Of a stretch of 64,000 bases of DNA, positions 62,687 to 64,000 are shown piece by piece (positions within the stretch are counted from its first letter, which is position 1; every line of letters begins with the position of its first letter). The notes below the pieces were generated by a model. That model was not told the DNA's origin and did no database searches. It saw nothing but the letters and a program-made list of their open reading frames with translations. The stretch comes from Acidobacteriota bacterium. GTDB taxonomy: Bacteria > Acidobacteriota > Terriglobia > 20CM-2-55-15. The stretch is from contig JAJEEE010000064.1 of assembly GCA_022821145.1 (NCBI GenBank), forward strand, positions 166,690 through 230,689. Reading direction: 5' to 3'. The position numbers were made by a program, and so were the translations under genes.

Positions 62687-64000
62687 GGGATTCCTGAGAA
62701 ACAGGTCCCCGGTAGTGGGCGGGTCGGCGTGTGCGGATATTCGTCAGGTGCTGTCCAAGGTCGGCACTGTGTTCACCGTGATTTGAAGGATGACCGGCGG
62801 CGATGCTGTCCAAGTTACCGGTGGAACCGGAGGTCGAGTTGCTGGGCGAGGATCGCGTCGGCGGCCGGTGGCCCACGGAACGGCGCGTTCAGCCAGTCCC
62901 AGAGGTTGCGATAGACGAACAACTGGTGGCGGAGGAGGGCGGCGAGATTGGACAGGGACCAGCCGAAGGTCGAGCGCAGTTTCAGATATTTCAGGAGGAG
63001 GATGGCGATCAGGGCCGTCCAGAGCTGGGTCTGGACGGCGTTGGCGGAGGTTCCGAGGAACGTCTTGATCTTCAGGTTCTGCTTGATGGTCTTGAAGAAT
63101 GTCTCGATGGCCCATCGGTCCCGGTAGATGGCGGCGACGGTCGGGGCGTCGAACTTCATGTTGTTGGTGACGAAGACGATGGGCTTGTTCTTGTCCGGGT
63201 CCCAGGCCTCGACCTTTCGGAAGAAGAACTCGTCGCTGGGCTCGGCGTGACCGGGGAAGTAGATGACCTGGTCGCTGAGGATGTGCGTGGCCCCTTCGGG
63301 AACGGGCCGGTCCTCGACGACGTTGTAGACGGCATTGGACTTCAACCGGGTCACGAAGTCGACGCCCTGAAGGGTGAGTTCCACGAACCACGCGTAGTCG
63401 ATGTAGCCGCGATCCATGGCCAGGACCGTGCCGCGCTCGAAGCGCATCCGGCGCGCGGCCGTGATGTCGGACGTCTTTCCGTCGGTGATGTCGGCGAAGT
63501 GCGGCAGATAGCCATCGTGGTCCAGCACCAGGTGCAGCTTGATGGCGCCCTTCCGGCGCCGAAAATGCGCCCAGTCGTAGAGCGACAAGGAGAGGTCGAT
63601 GACGCTGGAGTCCAGGCTCATCAGCTTGTTCTTGAACCGGAATCGCCTTACGCCCCGCTCCTTCACCGCCGCCTCGCACCGCCCCAGCAACTGCTCGAAC
63701 ACCGTCCGGTACAGCCGCCACGGCCGATGCGCGTTCGCATACGCCAGCGTCGACCGCTTCGGCGCGTCCTCCAGGCCAAGATGCCGCAGCTTCCCCTCCA
63801 CGCTGGCCAGCCCGCCGCACACCTCCCGCAGCGTCTGCGCCCGCCCCAACTGGCAAAACAGCATCCCGATGAACTGACTCCAACTCGGAAATCCCCGCGC
63901 GTGCCGCTCCGCCCCGTGCTCGGAAACCGCCTGCTCGAACTCCGTCCGCGGAAATAGTTGGAGCAACTGCGAAAAAATGCTGGAAAATCTCTGCATGGTT
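62623..64000 (-). mobile_element. IS4-family insertion sequence (right end outside the window)
   Basis: The element carries one transposase gene (62815-63996). The left boundary is placed near 62623, where the metalloprotease frame loses family similarity at CTGTCCAAAT. The motif GCTGTCCAA recurs near 62622, 62750 and 62805 and may mark the terminus and subterminal sites, or nested older ends. The other terminus and the target duplication cannot be seen. Confidence 0.7.
62815..63996 (-). CDS. IS4-family transposase (DDE, with DUF4372 N-terminal domain)
   Basis: A 393-residue DDE transposase. The N-terminal DUF4372 region (FSQLLQLFPRTEFEQAVSEH, GMLFCQLGRAQTLREV) is followed by the catalytic residues: Asp in SLDSSVIDLSL, Asp in VLAMDRGYIDY, and Glu in YRDRWAIETFFKTIKQ (the IS4 YREK-like region). 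The frame is full length and intact, so the element may still be active. The ATG is four bases from the window end. Confidence 0.93.
   Translation of the reverse strand: MQRFSSIFSQLLQLFPRTEFEQAVSEHGAERHARGFPSWSQFIGMLFCQLGRAQTLREVCGGLASVEGKLRHLGLEDAPKRSTLAYANAHRPWRLYRTVFEQLLGRCEAAVKERGVRRFRFKNKLMSLDSSVIDLSLSLYDWAHFRRRKGAIKLHLVLDHDGYLPHFADITDGKTSDITAARRMRFERGTVLAMDRGYIDYAWFVELTLQGVDFVTRLKSNAVYNVVEDRPVPEGATHILSDQVIYFPGHAEPSDEFFFRKVEAWDPDKNKPIVFVTNNMKFDAPTVAAIYRDRWAIETFFKTIKQNLKIKTFLGTSANAVQTQLWTALIAILLLKYLKLRSTFGWSLSNLAALLRHQLFVYRNLWDWLNAPFRGPPAADAILAQQLDLRFHR

Overview
The window is GC-rich, gene-dense DNA that looks chromosomal and most resembles an acidobacterium (Acidobacteriota, perhaps a Vicinamibacteria-like lineage; this is inference). 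Pointers are an orphan double-FtsX permease of the ADOP type, three proteins with the DUF6152 'HHS...NPH' signature, seven secreted PQQ-like beta-propeller proteins (five carrying an N-terminal WRGP motif), and many secreted hydrolases. Start codons are often GTG, and co-directional genes commonly overlap by ATGA/GTGA. I saw no rRNA, tRNA or CRISPR array.

Layout. 1-2802: end of a bacterial microcompartment operon (one BMC-H hexamer gene, three tandem BMC-P vertex genes) coupled by overlaps to ruvAB. 2807-5943: a secreted propeller-like protein and a penicillin-acylase-type Ntn hydrolase. 5980-7739 (minus): DUF6152 and enolase, then a composite inverted-repeat element. 8201-10838: GspE/PilB ATPase, J-domain protein and TPR protein. 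10863-14703: glycolate oxidase glcDEF. 14835-16475: hicAB flanked by a relic of the glcF 3' end, then a NYN-nuclease gene broken by a stop codon. 16729-24746: htpX, an orphan AbrB antitoxin, a divergent lipid A acyltransferase/ArnT-like pair, glutaminase, an M1-like protein that has lost its zinc motif, and a LigB-type dioxygenase.

24790-26576 holds repeat copies, including a three-copy array, around a MazF/RHH toxin-antitoxin pair. 26577-37847 lies on the minus strand: MetE-like protein, aldehyde dehydrogenase, membrane protein, WRGP propeller, quinoprotein dehydrogenase with a lanthanide-type metal site, DoxX, ADOP permease, a two-gene SVGRW/DUF6152 unit and an 18-residue-repeat coiled-coil protein. 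38100-52120 lies on the plus strand: S9 peptidase, Phd/PIN pair, a ligase/reductase pair resembling LuxE/LuxC, GT4 glycosyltransferase, an ABC transporter with a giant permease, and two propellers around a small phosphatase-like protein. 52117-62686 is mixed: an M28 peptidase fragment, a DUF6152-SVGRW fusion, VapBC, three propellers, a broken Phd/VapC pair, an HD-domain protein and a metalloprotease-like gene whose 3' end is cut by an IS4-family element that fills the end of the window.

How it fits together. Housekeeping and glycolate metabolism sit on the left. The right half is mostly an exported oxidoreductase/propeller/hydrolase repertoire with transporters. Toxin-antitoxin loci, gene relics and a dispersed hairpin-rich repeat family are scattered through it and mark sites of past rearrangement. 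The most notable signals are the repeat family with covarying hairpins, the DUF6152-SVGRW module found both fused and as neighbours, the BMC-ruvAB coupling and several pseudoenzymes or relics.
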